A DNA stretch of 64,000 bases from CAVPHV01 sp963821095 (lineage in GTDB: Bacteria > Actinomycetota > Acidimicrobiia > Spongiisociales > UBA5794). The position numbers and the translations under genes were made by a program. Position 1 is the stretch's first letter; every line of letters begins with the position of its first letter. Below are positions 8,977-19,000 of the stretch, piece by piece. The DNA lies in assembly GCA_963821095.1 (NCBI GenBank), contig CAWGCJ010000023.1, forward strand, positions 124,001 through 188,000, given 5' to 3'. Under the pieces are notes generated by a model that saw only the letters and a list, made by a program, of their open reading frames with translations, searched no databases and was not told where the DNA came from.

Positions 8977-10261
8977 TTGGAGTACGCAGTTGCCTTCATC
9001 GCGGTGAGCGTCATGGGCTATGCGTTGGTGGAGCGTCGTCTCGTGACCACCATCTTCACCGGCCCGATCGTCTTCATGACCCTCGGGTACATCGGTGGCG
9101 ACCGGGGCTTCGATCTCATCGACCAAGGTCGCTCCTGTCTGTTGGGGTGGTCGACGCCTTCCTGGTCGCAACGCTGACGTGGTGTTGTTCACCGACGCTT
9201 CCGCGCTGCACTTCTCGATCATGGCGTCGCGACGCCGATATCCCGGGTCGGTTGCTGGGGATCGGTATGCCGCTCACGATCGCCTTTGGGTGGCTGGTCG
9301 CCGTGCTGCTGTTCACCGACCTCAGCGTCTGGGAGGCCGGAATGATCAGCGTGGTCTTGGCGCCCACCGACGCTGCGCTCGGCCAAGCCGTCATCTCGAA
9401 TCCGCGGGTACCCGAACGGGTGCGGGTCGGCCTCAATATCGAATCCGGGCTCAACGACGGCATCGCCCTCCCGATCCTGCTGATCCTGATCGCCTTCGCT
9501 GAGCGGAGTGAGGAAGCCCGGCCGTCGCACGCATCTTCATCGACGAGTTCGCGATTGCACTCGCAGTGGGCGTAATCATCGGCGTGGTCGGCGGCCGGTT
9601 GCTGGTCAGATCAAAAACGGTCCGGCTGGCTGAGCCCCACGTGGAGCCGTATCTCCGTGGTGGCGATGGCCGCTCTCTGCTATGGGATCGCCGACCCGCT
9701 CGGGGGGAGCGGCTTCATCGCAGCCTTTTCGGGGGCTTGACCTACGGAAGGTCTACCGACGGCGAGCTGGGCGACAACGAGCAGTTCGCCGACGACTTCG
9801 GCAAGGTGATGACGCAGATTGCATTCATGATCTTCGGCGCCGTTGGTCTTGGCTTTGCCTTCGAAGGCTGACGTGGCAGGTCGGGTTGATGGCGGTGCTG
9901 GCGCTGACCGTGGTGCGGATGATTCCGGTCGCCATTTCGATGATCGGCGCCCATTCTCCGTGCAAACGGTCCTCTACATGGGGTGGTTCGGACCACGGGG
10001 GATAGCGACCGTGATCTTCGCCCTGGTCGTCGTCACCGACACCTCGCTGCCCGGAACCGAGGTCATCATGACGTGGCGCTGGTCACGATGGCGCTGAGCG
10101 TGTTCGCCCACGGGATGACGTCCAACGCCGGCTCCGAGCGGTATGCCAACTGGTACGCGTCACACCCCGATGTCGGTGACCTGCCCGAGAGCGAGGAAGT
10201 GGAGAACGTCCCGACGCGAGGCAGGGTCGAGCGCCCGTTGTTCCCGGCCCCTCCGGACTGA
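8977..10261 (+). pseudogene. CPA1-family Na+/H+ antiporter, multiply frameshifted
   Basis: Membrane segments of a cation:proton antiporter of the NhaP/CPA1 family can be read across many frames. It starts at a TTG (MEYAVAFIAVSVMGYALVE). The signature LAPTDAALGQAV and the stretch GLNIESGLNDGIALPI, with the conserved ND pair of the ion-binding site, lie near 9360-9470. A later helix carries MGWFGPRGIATVIFAL, the conserved arginine segment near the C-terminal end. About eight frame changes are needed between 9130 and 10080. No nonsense substitution was seen. If functional, the protein would exchange Na+ or K+ for protons across the cytoplasmic membrane. The 120 bases upstream contain nothing identifiable. 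Confidence 0.75.
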
Positions 10262-10298
10262 GCGCCTGGCTCGGTCTGTTGGACCCTCATCGCGCTGG

Positions 10299-10304
10299 TA
10301 GCCT
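10299..10304 (+). promoter_or_regulatory. leaderless promoter -10 box for the HNH gene
   Basis: TAGCCT is followed by seven bases and the ATG at 10312. This placement selects that ATG over the in-frame start 33 bases upstream. Confidence 0.5.
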
Positions 10305-10311
10305 GCCATCC

Positions 10312-10804
10312 ATGTCAGGCGCACTGGTGCTCAATGCGTCATATGAACCGCTCTCGGTGGTCCCGGTGCGGCGAGCGGTTGTGCTCGTCCTCCGGGAGCG
10401 GGCAGACGTGGTCGCCTCCAACGGCAAGCTGTGGCGTTCGGAGCGGGTTGAGTTCGCCTCGCCCACGGTGATCCGGTTGCGCCACTTCGTGAAGGTCCCG
10501 TATTCGCGTCGGGTCCCGCTCAATCGCAAGACCGTGTTCTTGCGTGATGACCACGCATGCCAGTATTGCGGCCGCCAAGCGGAGAACCTCGATCACGTTG
10601 TTCCAAGTCGCAGGGCGGAGTGCACACGTGGGAGAACGTGGTGGCTGCCTGTCGGCGCTGCAACTCCAAGAAGGGCGGTCGCACCCCCGACCAGGCCGGG
10701 CTCCACCTCCGGCGGCGGCCGGTCGCGCCCCGTCACCGGAGCTGGCTCGTCGTAGCCACCGGGCGCGCCCCGACCCGAGCTGGGAGCCCTACCTGATCCG
10801 GTGA
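10312..10804 (+). pseudogene. HNH endonuclease family protein (two frame breaks)
   Basis: Corrected length is about 163 residues, normal for the small actinobacterial HNH proteins. It opens MSGALVLNASYEPLSVVPVR, the usual start of this subfamily. The zinc-binding and catalytic region follows: CQYCG, then LDHVVP (the first His of HNH), then WENVVAACRRCNSKKG with the second CxxC. Frame breaks lie near 10608 and 10760, the second restoring the ending ARPDPSWEPYLIR. HNH proteins of this kind cut DNA in repair or restriction, but the biological role of this subfamily is not established. The start is set by a leaderless promoter. Confidence 0.75.
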
Positions 10805-10855
10805 ACCCAGGTCGGCACCTCCCCAAGACGGGGCTTGACTGCCAGTTCGACCGCC

Positions 10856-11448
10856 TCACGCGCCCAGCACTGCGTGGAGGCGCCGCTCACCCTCGCCTCC
10901 GACGAACCACCACAACCCGACACCGAGGGCGGCGATGGTGGCGGCGCCGAGCACTCCGAGGTAGGCGATCGCCCATCCTGACCCTGGCCGGCCAATGCCG
11001 GCCAGCCGAGGGCCAAGCCGAAGCCGAAGGCGGCGATACCAAACCCAGTGATGAACAACGTCATGAATCCGAACCATGTGAAGCCGGACCCGAGGGCAGC
11101 GACCACGATCTTGCGATCATTGAGTGGGAACAGGTAGGTGTCCTCCACCCGGGCGGCAAGGAGGGTGTCCGGGCCGAGCGCTTCGTTGAGGTCGGCCTCC
11201 AACCGTGCCGCATAGTGTCGGGCAAAGAGGAGGTAGGACGCGTCAAAGGCGGTCATGGCGGCTCCAAAGAGGGCCAGCGGCGGAATCAGTAGGAACGCCT
11301 CCGGCACCTCCCACCAACCGAGGACAAAAAGTGCGATCGTCGCAACGGCGACGAAACGAACGTCCGAGAAGAACCGTTCGTGGTAGTAGCGGGTCATGCC
11401 CCGCATCCGACCCAACTGCTCGGCTTGGAGGCGAATCTGATCGTCCAT
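10856..11448 (-). pseudogene. multi-pass membrane protein of unknown function (one frame break)
   Basis: About 197 residues. The start is the ATG at 11448 (MDDQIRLQAEQLGRMRGM) because a TAGATT box lies seven bases upstream; another ATG nine bases earlier falls inside that spacer. Hydrophobic segments follow at roughly residues 32-47 (VAVATIALFVLGWW), 50-68, 125-150 and near the C-terminus (AIAYLGVLGAATIAALGVG). One frame break near 11000 is needed to reach the stop at 10856. Family not recognised; it lies convergent to the HNH gene. Confidence 0.55.
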
Positions 11449-11455
11449 GGATGGC

Positions 11456-11461
11456 AATCTA
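11456..11461 (-). promoter_or_regulatory. leaderless promoter -10 box for the membrane protein gene
   Basis: On the minus strand TAGATT is followed by seven bases and the ATG at 11448. Confidence 0.45.
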
Positions 11462-11554
11462 GGCTCGTTGTCATCCGTCGACGGCGCTGGATCCGAATAT
11501 GGGGCGCAATCCCGGTCTCACTGCTTCACCATCCCCCCATCAGCAAGGTGCTCC

Positions 11555-12484
11555 ATGAATGTTTTCTCTCTCGGCGGTTTCACCAACCTCGGCTACCGAC
11601 TCCGGGCCCGCGACTTTGAGCCAATCGACGCCGACAACATGACCGGTAACACCGTCGTCATCACCGGAGCAACCTCCGGTCTCGGGTTGGCGGCAGCGTC
11701 CCAGCTGGCCGAACTTGGCGCTCGTCTCGTGATCGTTGGTCGCAATCCCGAAAAGACCCAGCGGGTTCAGGACGAGATTCACGCCTCCACCGGAGCGGAC
11801 ATCACCCATCAGATCGCCGACCTGTCATCGATGGCTGAGGTTGCCGACCTGGCCGATCGGCTGCTTGCCGCGGAGCCACGCATCGATGTGCTGATCAACA
11901 ACGCGGGAGTGCTGTTCCCCGAGCGTTCGACCACGGCGGAGGGAATCGAACGGTCGTTGGCGACCAACCTGCTCGGCCACTTCATCCTCACAAACCGTCT
12001 CATCCCGCGGCTGATCGAGTCGGCGCCGTCGCGCATCATCAACATGTCGTCGGGCGGGATGTACTCGCAACGGATTGCCGTCGATGACCTTCAGTTCGAG
12101 GACGGTGAGTACACCGGGACCGCAGCCTACGCCCGTACCAAACGGGGACAGGTGATCCTCACCGAACTGTGGGCCGAGCAGTTGCGCGGCACGGGCGTCG
12201 TCGTGAATTCCATGCATCCGGGATGGGCGAGCACGCCCGGTGTCGCCGACTCGCTGCCCGGATTCAATCGGCTGATGGGTCCGTTGCTGCGCAGTCCCGA
12301 GCAGGGGGCCGACACGATGGTGTGGCTGGCGGCTGCACCGGAAGCGGCCGACCTCAGCGGGCAATTCCTGCTGGACCGTACCCCCCGCGATACCCACATG
12401 ACGGCGCGGACGAGGGAAACGCCTGAAGAACGCCAGTTGTTGTGGGATCGCCTCGAGGAGCTGTCCGAGAGCGTCGGGTCATGA
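11555..12484 (+). CDS. short-chain dehydrogenase/reductase (SDR)
   Basis: An intact 309-residue SDR. The nucleotide-binding motif TGATSGLGLA lies at about residues 38-47, the NNAGV motif at about 115, and a catalytic-type YARTK (Tyr and Lys) at about 190-194, with the serine in INMSSGGMYS. The length, with an N-terminal extension of about 30 residues before the Rossmann fold, matches the retinol-dehydrogenase-like SDRs that act on lipid or aldehyde substrates with NAD(P)H. The substrate is unknown. Its stop overlaps the ATG of the next gene (ATGA), so the two are probably translated together. It is one of the few unbroken genes in the left third of the window. Confidence 0.9.
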   Translation: MNVFSLGGFTNLGYRLRARDFEPIDADNMTGNTVVITGATSGLGLAAASQLAELGARLVIVGRNPEKTQRVQDEIHASTGADITHQIADLSSMAEVADLADRLLAAEPRIDVLINNAGVLFPERSTTAEGIERSLATNLLGHFILTNRLIPRLIESAPSRIINMSSGGMYSQRIAVDDLQFEDGEYTGTAAYARTKRGQVILTELWAEQLRGTGVVVNSMHPGWASTPGVADSLPGFNRLMGPLLRSPEQGADTMVWLAAAPEAADLSGQFLLDRTPRDTHMTARTRETPEERQLLWDRLEELSESVGS

Positions 12485-12969
12485 AGCGCGACGTCCCGGC
12501 GCCGGGCCAGGAATCAGTCTGGGATTATCCGCGACCACCGCGGGTCGAGCCAGAATCTCGGCAGGTCACGATCGTGTTCAACGGCAGCCTCATCCTGGAG
12601 AGCAGCAACGCTCTGCGCGTGCTCGAGACCAGCCACCCACCCAACATCTACGTCCCGGTCGCTGCCGTTGCTCCAGGAGTGCTCGTCTCCAATCCACAAC
12701 ACACCGTGTGTGAGTGGAAGGGGCAGGCCTCCTACTGGGATGTTCGAGTTGGCGACGAAACCTTGTCCGCGGCAGCGTGGGGTTATCGATCCCCGCAGCC
12801 CGGTTTCGAGGAACTGGTCGACCATGTCTCGTTCTATCCGGGGCGGATGGACGCGTGTTACCTGGGCGACGAGCTTGTCATGCCCCAGCCGGGTAACTTC
12901 TACGGTGGATGGATCACAAGCGATGTGGTCGGTCCCTTCAAGGGAGGTTCCGGTTCATGGGGTTGGTAA
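12481..12969 (+). CDS. DUF427 domain protein
   Basis: An intact 162-residue DUF427 protein. The fold begins with IVFNGSLILESSNALRVLET and has the typical ending PGRMDACYLGDELV followed by GNFYGGWITSDVVGPFKG. DUF427 proteins are small beta-rich proteins common in actinobacteria, often near oxidoreductases; no reaction has been established for most. The ATG overlaps the stop of the SDR gene and 34 bases separate it from the next gene, so 11555-14471 looks like one transcript. Confidence 0.88.
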   Translation: MKRDVPAPGQESVWDYPRPPRVEPESRQVTIVFNGSLILESSNALRVLETSHPPNIYVPVAAVAPGVLVSNPQHTVCEWKGQASYWDVRVGDETLSAAAWGYRSPQPGFEELVDHVSFYPGRMDACYLGDELVMPQPGNFYGGWITSDVVGPFKGGSGSWGW

Positions 12970-13003
12970 TTGGTCGAGAACGGCGCAATCTGGAACGGCA
13001 ATC

Positions 13004-14471
13004 ATGAAGATCCTCGTCACCGGAGCGACCGGCTATATCGGCGGCCGGCTGGTGCCTGCGCTGCTCGCGGCCGGGCACAGCGTGCGCTGCATGAGCCGTA
13101 ATCCCGCCAAGCTCACCCAGCAGCCCTGGGGCGACGAAGTCGAAGTGGTCAGCGCAGACGCCCTCAACCGGGCCAGCTTGGACATGCCATGGCGGGCTGT
13201 GATGCGGCCTTCTACCTGATCCACTCCATGGACGGCGCATCCTCAGACTTCGGGGCGCGGGACCGGTTGGCCGCAAAGAACTTCGCTGCTGCGGCGACCG
13301 ATGCTCAGCTGGGTCGCATCGTCTATCTCGGTGGTCTGGGTTCGGGTGAAGAGCTCTCCAAGCACCTCAGCAGCAGGCAGGAGGTAGGTCGGATTCTCGC
13401 AAGCGGATCGCTGCGGTTACCGAGTTGCGAGCCGCAGTGATCATCGGCTCCGGCTCCGTGTCATTCGAGATGCTGCGCCACCTCACCGAGGTGCTTCCGG
13501 CCATGGTCACGCCGACGTGGGTGCGCACCCGTTGCCAACCCATCGCGATTCGGGACGTGTTGACGATCCTGGTCGCCGCGGTGGAGGAACCGGGCGGCGA
13601 ATCGCATCTTTGGGAAATCGGGGGTCCAGATCAGCTCACCTACGAGGACATGATGCGAGGCTACGCCGAAGTTGCCGGCCTGCCGCGGCGCATCATCGTC
13701 CCCGTGCCGGTGCTGAGCCCATCGCTCTCGAAGCACTGGATCGGCCTGGTGACCCCGCTGCCGACGGGCGTCGCCAAGCCACTGGTCGAGAGCCTGAAGA
13801 ACGAAGTCACCGTCGCCGACAACTCGATCGCCGAAGAGCTCACCGGCGGATTGACCGAATACAAGGAAGCGGTACGACGTGCCCTGCAAACCTCCACCCA
13901 TTCCGGGGTGGTGACGCGATGGTCCGACGCTGCTTCGTCGCCGGCGGAGCCGCTGCCCAATGATCCCGAGTGGGCTGGAGCCAAGCTGCAATCCGACGAA
14001 CGGAGCATTGCTACTTCGGCACCCGCTTCCGATGTGTTCTGGGCGTTCAGCCGGATCGGCGGTGCGGTCGGCTACTACTCGACCGATTGGGCATGGCAGC
14101 TGCGCGGCGTCGCCGACAGTCTGATCGGCGGGGTCGGACTGCGGAGGGGGCGGCGAGATCCCGAGAAGTTGCGCCTCGGTGAAGCGGTCGACTTCTGCGC
14201 GTAGCATCGATCGAACCGGGACGGCGACTCCAACTCCACGCCGAGATGAAGGTTCCCGGGTGAGGCATGGCTCGAGTTTCAGGTAGAGCCGACCGCAACG
14301 GGAAGCCTGTTGCACCAGAAGGCGAGTTTCTACCCACGCGGCCTCCTCGGTCGGCTCTATTGGCTCATGCTGACGCCCTTCCACGGCGTCATCTTCGGTC
14401 AGATGTTGCGTGGAATCGTCGCTGCCGCTGTGGAACGCTCCGCCACCAGGCCCTGGGTGGAGCCTGCTTGA
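13004..14471 (+). pseudogene. NAD(P)-binding SDR family protein with DUF2867 domain, frameshifted
   Basis: An atypical SDR of about 485 residues when corrected. It opens with the Rossmann motif MKILVTGATGYIGGRLVPAL and continues with YLIHSMDG, the NmrA-like middle (RIVYLGGLGS) and WEIGGPDQLTYEDMMRGYAE. The C-terminal half (FWAFSRIGGAVGYYSTDWAW, then ASFYPRGLLGRLYWLMLTPFH) is the DUF2867 domain that follows this SDR in many actinobacteria and ends in a membrane-associated helix. Frame breaks are needed near 13185, 13415 and 14195. No nonsense substitution noticed. Its final stop overlaps the photolyase start (TGATG), so it is the upstream member of a coupled pair. Confidence 0.75.
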
Positions 14472-15817
14472 TGAGCGGTGTCGTGTGGTTTCGTCGGGAC
14501 CTTCGGCTCTCCGACAACCCGGCATGGTCTGCGGCAACCCGCAACCACGACGGCGTTCGTGCCCTCTTCGTGCTCGACCCCCGACTGTGGCGCACCGCAG
14601 GACCACATCGTGGTCCTCAGCTAGCCGCTCATCTGCGTGCCCTGGACGACCAACTGGCAGCGCTCGGCGGCCGACTCAAGGTGGTCAACGGGCCGCCCGA
14701 AGTCGCAGTGCCGGCTGAGACCGCAGGCGCTGCTGCGGTCTACTGGAATGCGGACTACACGCCGTACGCCAGGCGGCGTGACGCGCCGGTTGGCGATTCG
14801 CTCGGCATACCGGTGCGTCAGCTCGACGGTTCGGTGGTGCATGCTCCCGGAAGGGTCGTCTCCGGCGCTGGGCGTCCCTATCAGGTCTTCAGCCCGTTCT
14901 ACCGGCGTTGGCGGGAACTCCCAGTCGAGCTCGGACCTGGGCCGGGTCGGGCCGCGGTCGATTCGGATCCCGGCGACGGAGTGCCCGACACACCTCCGGC
15001 ATTGCTCGAGGGTGGTGAGGTGGCTGCCCAGAAGCGCCTGGAGGTGTTCCTCGATCGGGTCGATCGATACGCCGACGACCGGGACCGCCCCGACCTCGAC
15101 GGCACGTCGCGGCTGTCCGTCGACCTCAAGTTCGGGACGCTGTCGCCGTCGGCCGTGGTGGCAGAAGTCGGCGATGCGACCGCTGGGCGCGAGGCGTTCA
15201 CTCGGCAGCTGGGGTGGCGGGACTTCTACACCGAGGTGCTGGCCAACCACCCCGCCACGACCGGTCGCGCCCTGCGCAGCGAGTACGACGCGATCAACTG
15301 GCACAACGACCCGGAGAGCCTGGGGCTGGCAAGCGGCCTCACCGGCTACCCGATAATCGATGCCGGGATGCGCCAACTGCAACGGGAGGGCTGGATGCAC
15401 GGCCGGGTCCGGATGCTTGCCGCCTCGTTCCTCGTCAAGGATCTACTGATCGACTGGCGAGCGGGGGAGCGGCATTTCCGGCGGCTCCTGCTCGACGGTG
15501 ACGTGGCCCAGAACGTCGGCAACTGGCAGTGGGTTGCCGGAACCGGCACCGACGCCGCTCCGTACTTTCGAGTGTTCAATCCGGTCACCCAGAGCCGCAA
15601 GTTCGACCCGAACGGCGACTACATCCGCAGGTACGTGCCGGAGCTGGCCGGGCTGCCCGACGACGCCATTCACGCTCCTTGGGAGCTCGGGCCACTCGAT
15701 CTCGCCGCTGCCGGTGTGACGTTGGGTGTCGACTATCCGTTTCCAATCGTTGATCACGCCGAGGCGCGTCGCCACGCCATCGCCGCCTACGAAACCGCCC
15801 GAGGTGCAGCCCTGTGA
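14471..15817 (+). CDS. phrB: deoxyribodipyrimidine photolyase
   Basis: An intact 448-residue class I CPD photolyase, normal length. The N-terminal Rossmann-like antenna domain opens SGVVWFRRDLRLSDNPAW. The FAD-binding C-terminal half contains the conserved run QLGWRDFYTEVL, GYPIIDAGMRQL, GWMHGRVRM and GDVAQNVGNWQWVAGTG, including the tryptophans of the electron-transfer chain and substrate pocket. It repairs UV-induced cyclobutane pyrimidine dimers using blue light. The ATG at 14471 overlaps the stop of the preceding SDR gene. A longer in-frame start upstream lies inside that gene and has no family similarity. The stop overlaps the GTG of the truncated SDR that follows. Confidence 0.95.
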   Translation: MSGVVWFRRDLRLSDNPAWSAATRNHDGVRALFVLDPRLWRTAGPHRGPQLAAHLRALDDQLAALGGRLKVVNGPPEVAVPAETAGAAAVYWNADYTPYARRRDAPVGDSLGIPVRQLDGSVVHAPGRVVSGAGRPYQVFSPFYRRWRELPVELGPGPGRAAVDSDPGDGVPDTPPALLEGGEVAAQKRLEVFLDRVDRYADDRDRPDLDGTSRLSVDLKFGTLSPSAVVAEVGDATAGREAFTRQLGWRDFYTEVLANHPATTGRALRSEYDAINWHNDPESLGLASGLTGYPIIDAGMRQLQREGWMHGRVRMLAASFLVKDLLIDWRAGERHFRRLLLDGDVAQNVGNWQWVAGTGTDAAPYFRVFNPVTQSRKFDPNGDYIRRYVPELAGLPDDAIHAPWELGPLDLAAAGVTLGVDYPFPIVDHAEARRHAIAAYETARGAAL

Positions 15818-15977
15818 ACACGGGATCTCTAGTGACCGGCGCCAACCGTGGCATCGGCCGTGAGGTTGCCCGTCAGTTGGCGGCGCTTGGCCATCACGTT
15901 GTGGTCGGATCTCGCGACGCCGCCAAGGGGAAGGTGGCCGCAGCTTCTTGCGCGACGGTAAACCGATCGACTGGTAG
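15814..15977 (+). pseudogene. internally deleted short-chain dehydrogenase
   Basis: The first 45 codons read as an SDR N-terminus with the cofactor motif TGANRGIGREVARQL. The next codons in another frame are SFLRDGKPIDW followed by TAG, which is the characteristic C-terminal tail of the same SDR group. About 170 residues that should lie between, including the NNAG and YxxxK motifs, are missing. The remnant therefore looks like an SDR gene that lost its middle. The GTG start overlaps the photolyase stop, so it once belonged to that operon. Confidence 0.65.
15940..15977 (+). repeat. 38-bp SDR-tail repeat, copy A
   Basis: Thirty-eight bases ending in the TAG stop of the deleted SDR. They match 35 of 38 positions of 21164-21201. 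The two copies bracket the decayed 5.2 kb segment in direct orientation. Confidence 0.7.
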
Positions 15978-16039
15978 GGCGAACGGCGCTAGGTCATTCG
16001 CCTCTGTTGGCAGAAGGAACATGCGCGCATGCTCCTGAT

Positions 16040-19000
16040 ATGGAGTTTGGGTATTAGGACCACTCGAGGTACAGAGACGTGGGGGTGCGCTCAACCTGGG
16101 CGGGTTCAGGCAAAGGTTGGTGTTGGCCGTGCTGCTGGTGTACGCGAACCGCGCGTTGTAGACAGACTGGCTGATCGAGGCCGTCTGGGTGAAGAGCGAC
16201 CACGCACGGCGCGTAATACGCTGCAGGTCTAAATCACCCGGCTGCGTAAACTGCTCGGCACAACGGTGATCGGGACGGCGGGCGTGGGCTACCAACTACA
16301 TGTCTCGAGCGACCTGGCCGACTGGAGGAGATCCGAGCTGCGGGCGGATGACGGCAATCTCCGGTCGAACTCGGCACCAGATCACGTCCGCCAGAAGTGC
16401 TCGGCGAAGCCCCCGGCATGTGGCGGGGGAGACATTGGGGTGAGCTCGGCGATGAGCAGGCCATCCGAAGCGAAGCTCAACGTCTCCTCGAGCTCCGGCT
16501 GGGAGTGATCGAGGACCGAGCAGCCGCTGAACTCGAATCAGGACATGGCAGTGAACTGGTCGCTGAGCTCCGGGGACTCGGCGCGGATGATCCGCTCCGC
16601 GAGCGATTCCACTACCTGCTGATGATGGCGCTCTACCGCTCGGGGCGGCAAGCAGACGCACTCCGGCACTATAAGGAGGCACGTCGAGTGCTCGGGGAAG
16701 AGCTCGGAATCGAGCCGGGCCGGGATCTGCGGGACCTCGAGGAGCTGATTCTGGTTCTTGACTTCAGTGACTCGATCTCGCGCCGGATCGAGTCGTGGCC
16801 TCGGAGTGGGCGATGGAGCGCAACCCCTACAAGGGTCTTCGTCCGTTTGCACCAGAGGACGCTGCCGACTTCTTCGGTCGCTCTGCGCTGCTCGACGAGA
16901 TGGTCGATCGAGTCGAACACGGTTCGTTCCTCTGCGTCGTCGGCAGCAGCGGTAGTGGCAAATCGAGCGTCGTGATGGCCGGTCTGATCCCACGGTTGTA
17001 TTACGGAGAACAACCATGGCTTGTCGCAACCATGGTCCCGGGGAACGACCCTTTTGCGACCTGTGTCGCTGCCATTCGCGGCGCGGCCGCCGCATCATGG
17101 AACGAAGGCGACGGGGCGACGGTTGGCGATGGCCTGGATGTGCTGGGCACGATCGGCGCCGCCCTTCCCGACGACGACACGCGGCTGCTCTTGGTGATCG
17201 ACCAGTTCGAGGAGCTGCTTCACCAGACGGAGGTCAAAGAAGTAAGGGACCGCTTTGTGCGGAACATAGTCGAGGTAGTGGACGATACCGAGCTCGCGCA
17301 CGGTCGTTGTAGTGACGCTGCGTTCGGATTTCTTTAACCAGACGATGCAGAGTCTCCCGATCGGACCATTGCTCAGCCGCGAGATACTGACCGTCCTACC
17401 GCTGGCACCGAGCGATCTCGGAGCAGCCGCTCAGCGACCCACCAGGATCAGGTAGGTGTGCAGGTAGAGCCAGAGTTGCTTGTAGCACTCGTTGCCGACA
17501 TGACGGACCAGCCAGGTTCACTACCGCTGTTCCAATACGTTCTCACTGAACTGTTCGAGCGTCGGAGTGGTACGACTCTGACTAGAGCGCTCTACCGAGA
17601 CCTTGGTGATCTGCATGGAGCGCTGAGCCAACGTGCCGAGGTGACGTACCAAGAGTTGGATTCTGCCACCCAAGCGATCGCTCGCCAGGTGTTGCTCCGA
17701 TTGGTCACCGTTGGTGCGGATCAGATCGACACACGGCGGCGGGTGAATCGGTGTCGAACTCGAGGATCTTGGTACTGATGGCGAGCGTGAAGGTTACTCT
17801 TGACGCCTGTGAAAAAGCCCGGCTGCTGGCACGCTTGACCGGGATCCAGTGAGGGGTTCTGCAACGGTCGAAGTTGCCCACGAGGCTTTGCTGTGGGCGT
17901 GGCCGAGGCTGCGCGGCTGGCTCGACGAGGTGGGCGAGAAGCTCGAGCTACACAATGCGCTCGTTCGGCACATGGCCGACTGGGAGGCAGCCGAACAGGA
18001 TCCGACTACTTACTCCGGGGCTCGGCTTGATCGCTGCACAGGATGGCCCGGCGGCCACGCCATCAACCTGACGGAAGCGGAGCAACGGATTCTCGCGGCC
18101 GGCGAGCAGCGTCGTGCAGCAGAGCTGGCGCAGGAGACGGCAGCGGCGCGATGAGGAGCTGCGGGTTGAACGCCGGTCGAGCCGCAGGCTCCGCTGGCTC
18201 GTCGTCGTCGTATCAATCGCCGCGATCGTGGCGGCCGGGCTGACCCTGCTCGTCGTAGGGCGAAGCCGCCAGGCGGCGGCCAATGTACGCGAGGCACGGG
18301 AGCGCGAATTGGCGAACGCAGCAATGTGAACGCCGCCACCGATCCTGAGCTGAGCATGCTGCTCGCGTTGGAGGCGATCGAGGTGACTAGAGAGGTGGAT
18401 GGATCGGTGGTGCAGGAAGCCGAGGAAGCTCTCCACGACGCGGTGAACGCAACAACGTGTGGTAGGTCGAACCGAAGGAGCGGGTGCCGTCGCGTTCCTA
18501 CGCAACGGAGCGGTTTTTGTCGGAGGAGAACGGGCGAGGGTCGTTGATGCTTTGTACGGCGAGGTGTGGTTCGAGTCGTCGAGTGCGAGCAGCGGCGACC
18601 ACTTTGGTGCGGTGGCGGTCTCTCGAGACGGAGCAGATTTGGCGAGCGGCACCAATGGGTACGGCTATGTCGTGCTGTGGGATGCCGACTCGGGTGAAGA
18701 GGTTCGCTGGCTTGGACGGTTGGGGGATACGGCCACCTCTCTCGACTTCAGTGACGAGGGCGGCTGTTGGCCGGTGTACGGGAGGCTCGGCGGGGGTCGT
18801 CATCGTGTGGGATCGTCAACGGGTCGGTAGTGGCGACCGGACGCGCCTTAGCGAAATGGGAGGTCTGCTGCCCTCCGATTAGCGCCGCCTTAGAGGGGAC
18901 GGGTACCCGAGTCGCGGCCACATGAACGACGACGTGAAGATCCTCGATGTCGAAACGGGAGAATGGGTGGTCGCTCTCGAGGGGCACGACTCGCTGGTCG

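Noticed and set aside
13461..14606. Minus-strand frame of about 380 codons opposite the DUF2867 SDR gene
   Set aside because: The plus strand encodes a recognisable Rossmann fold and DUF2867 domain over the same bases.
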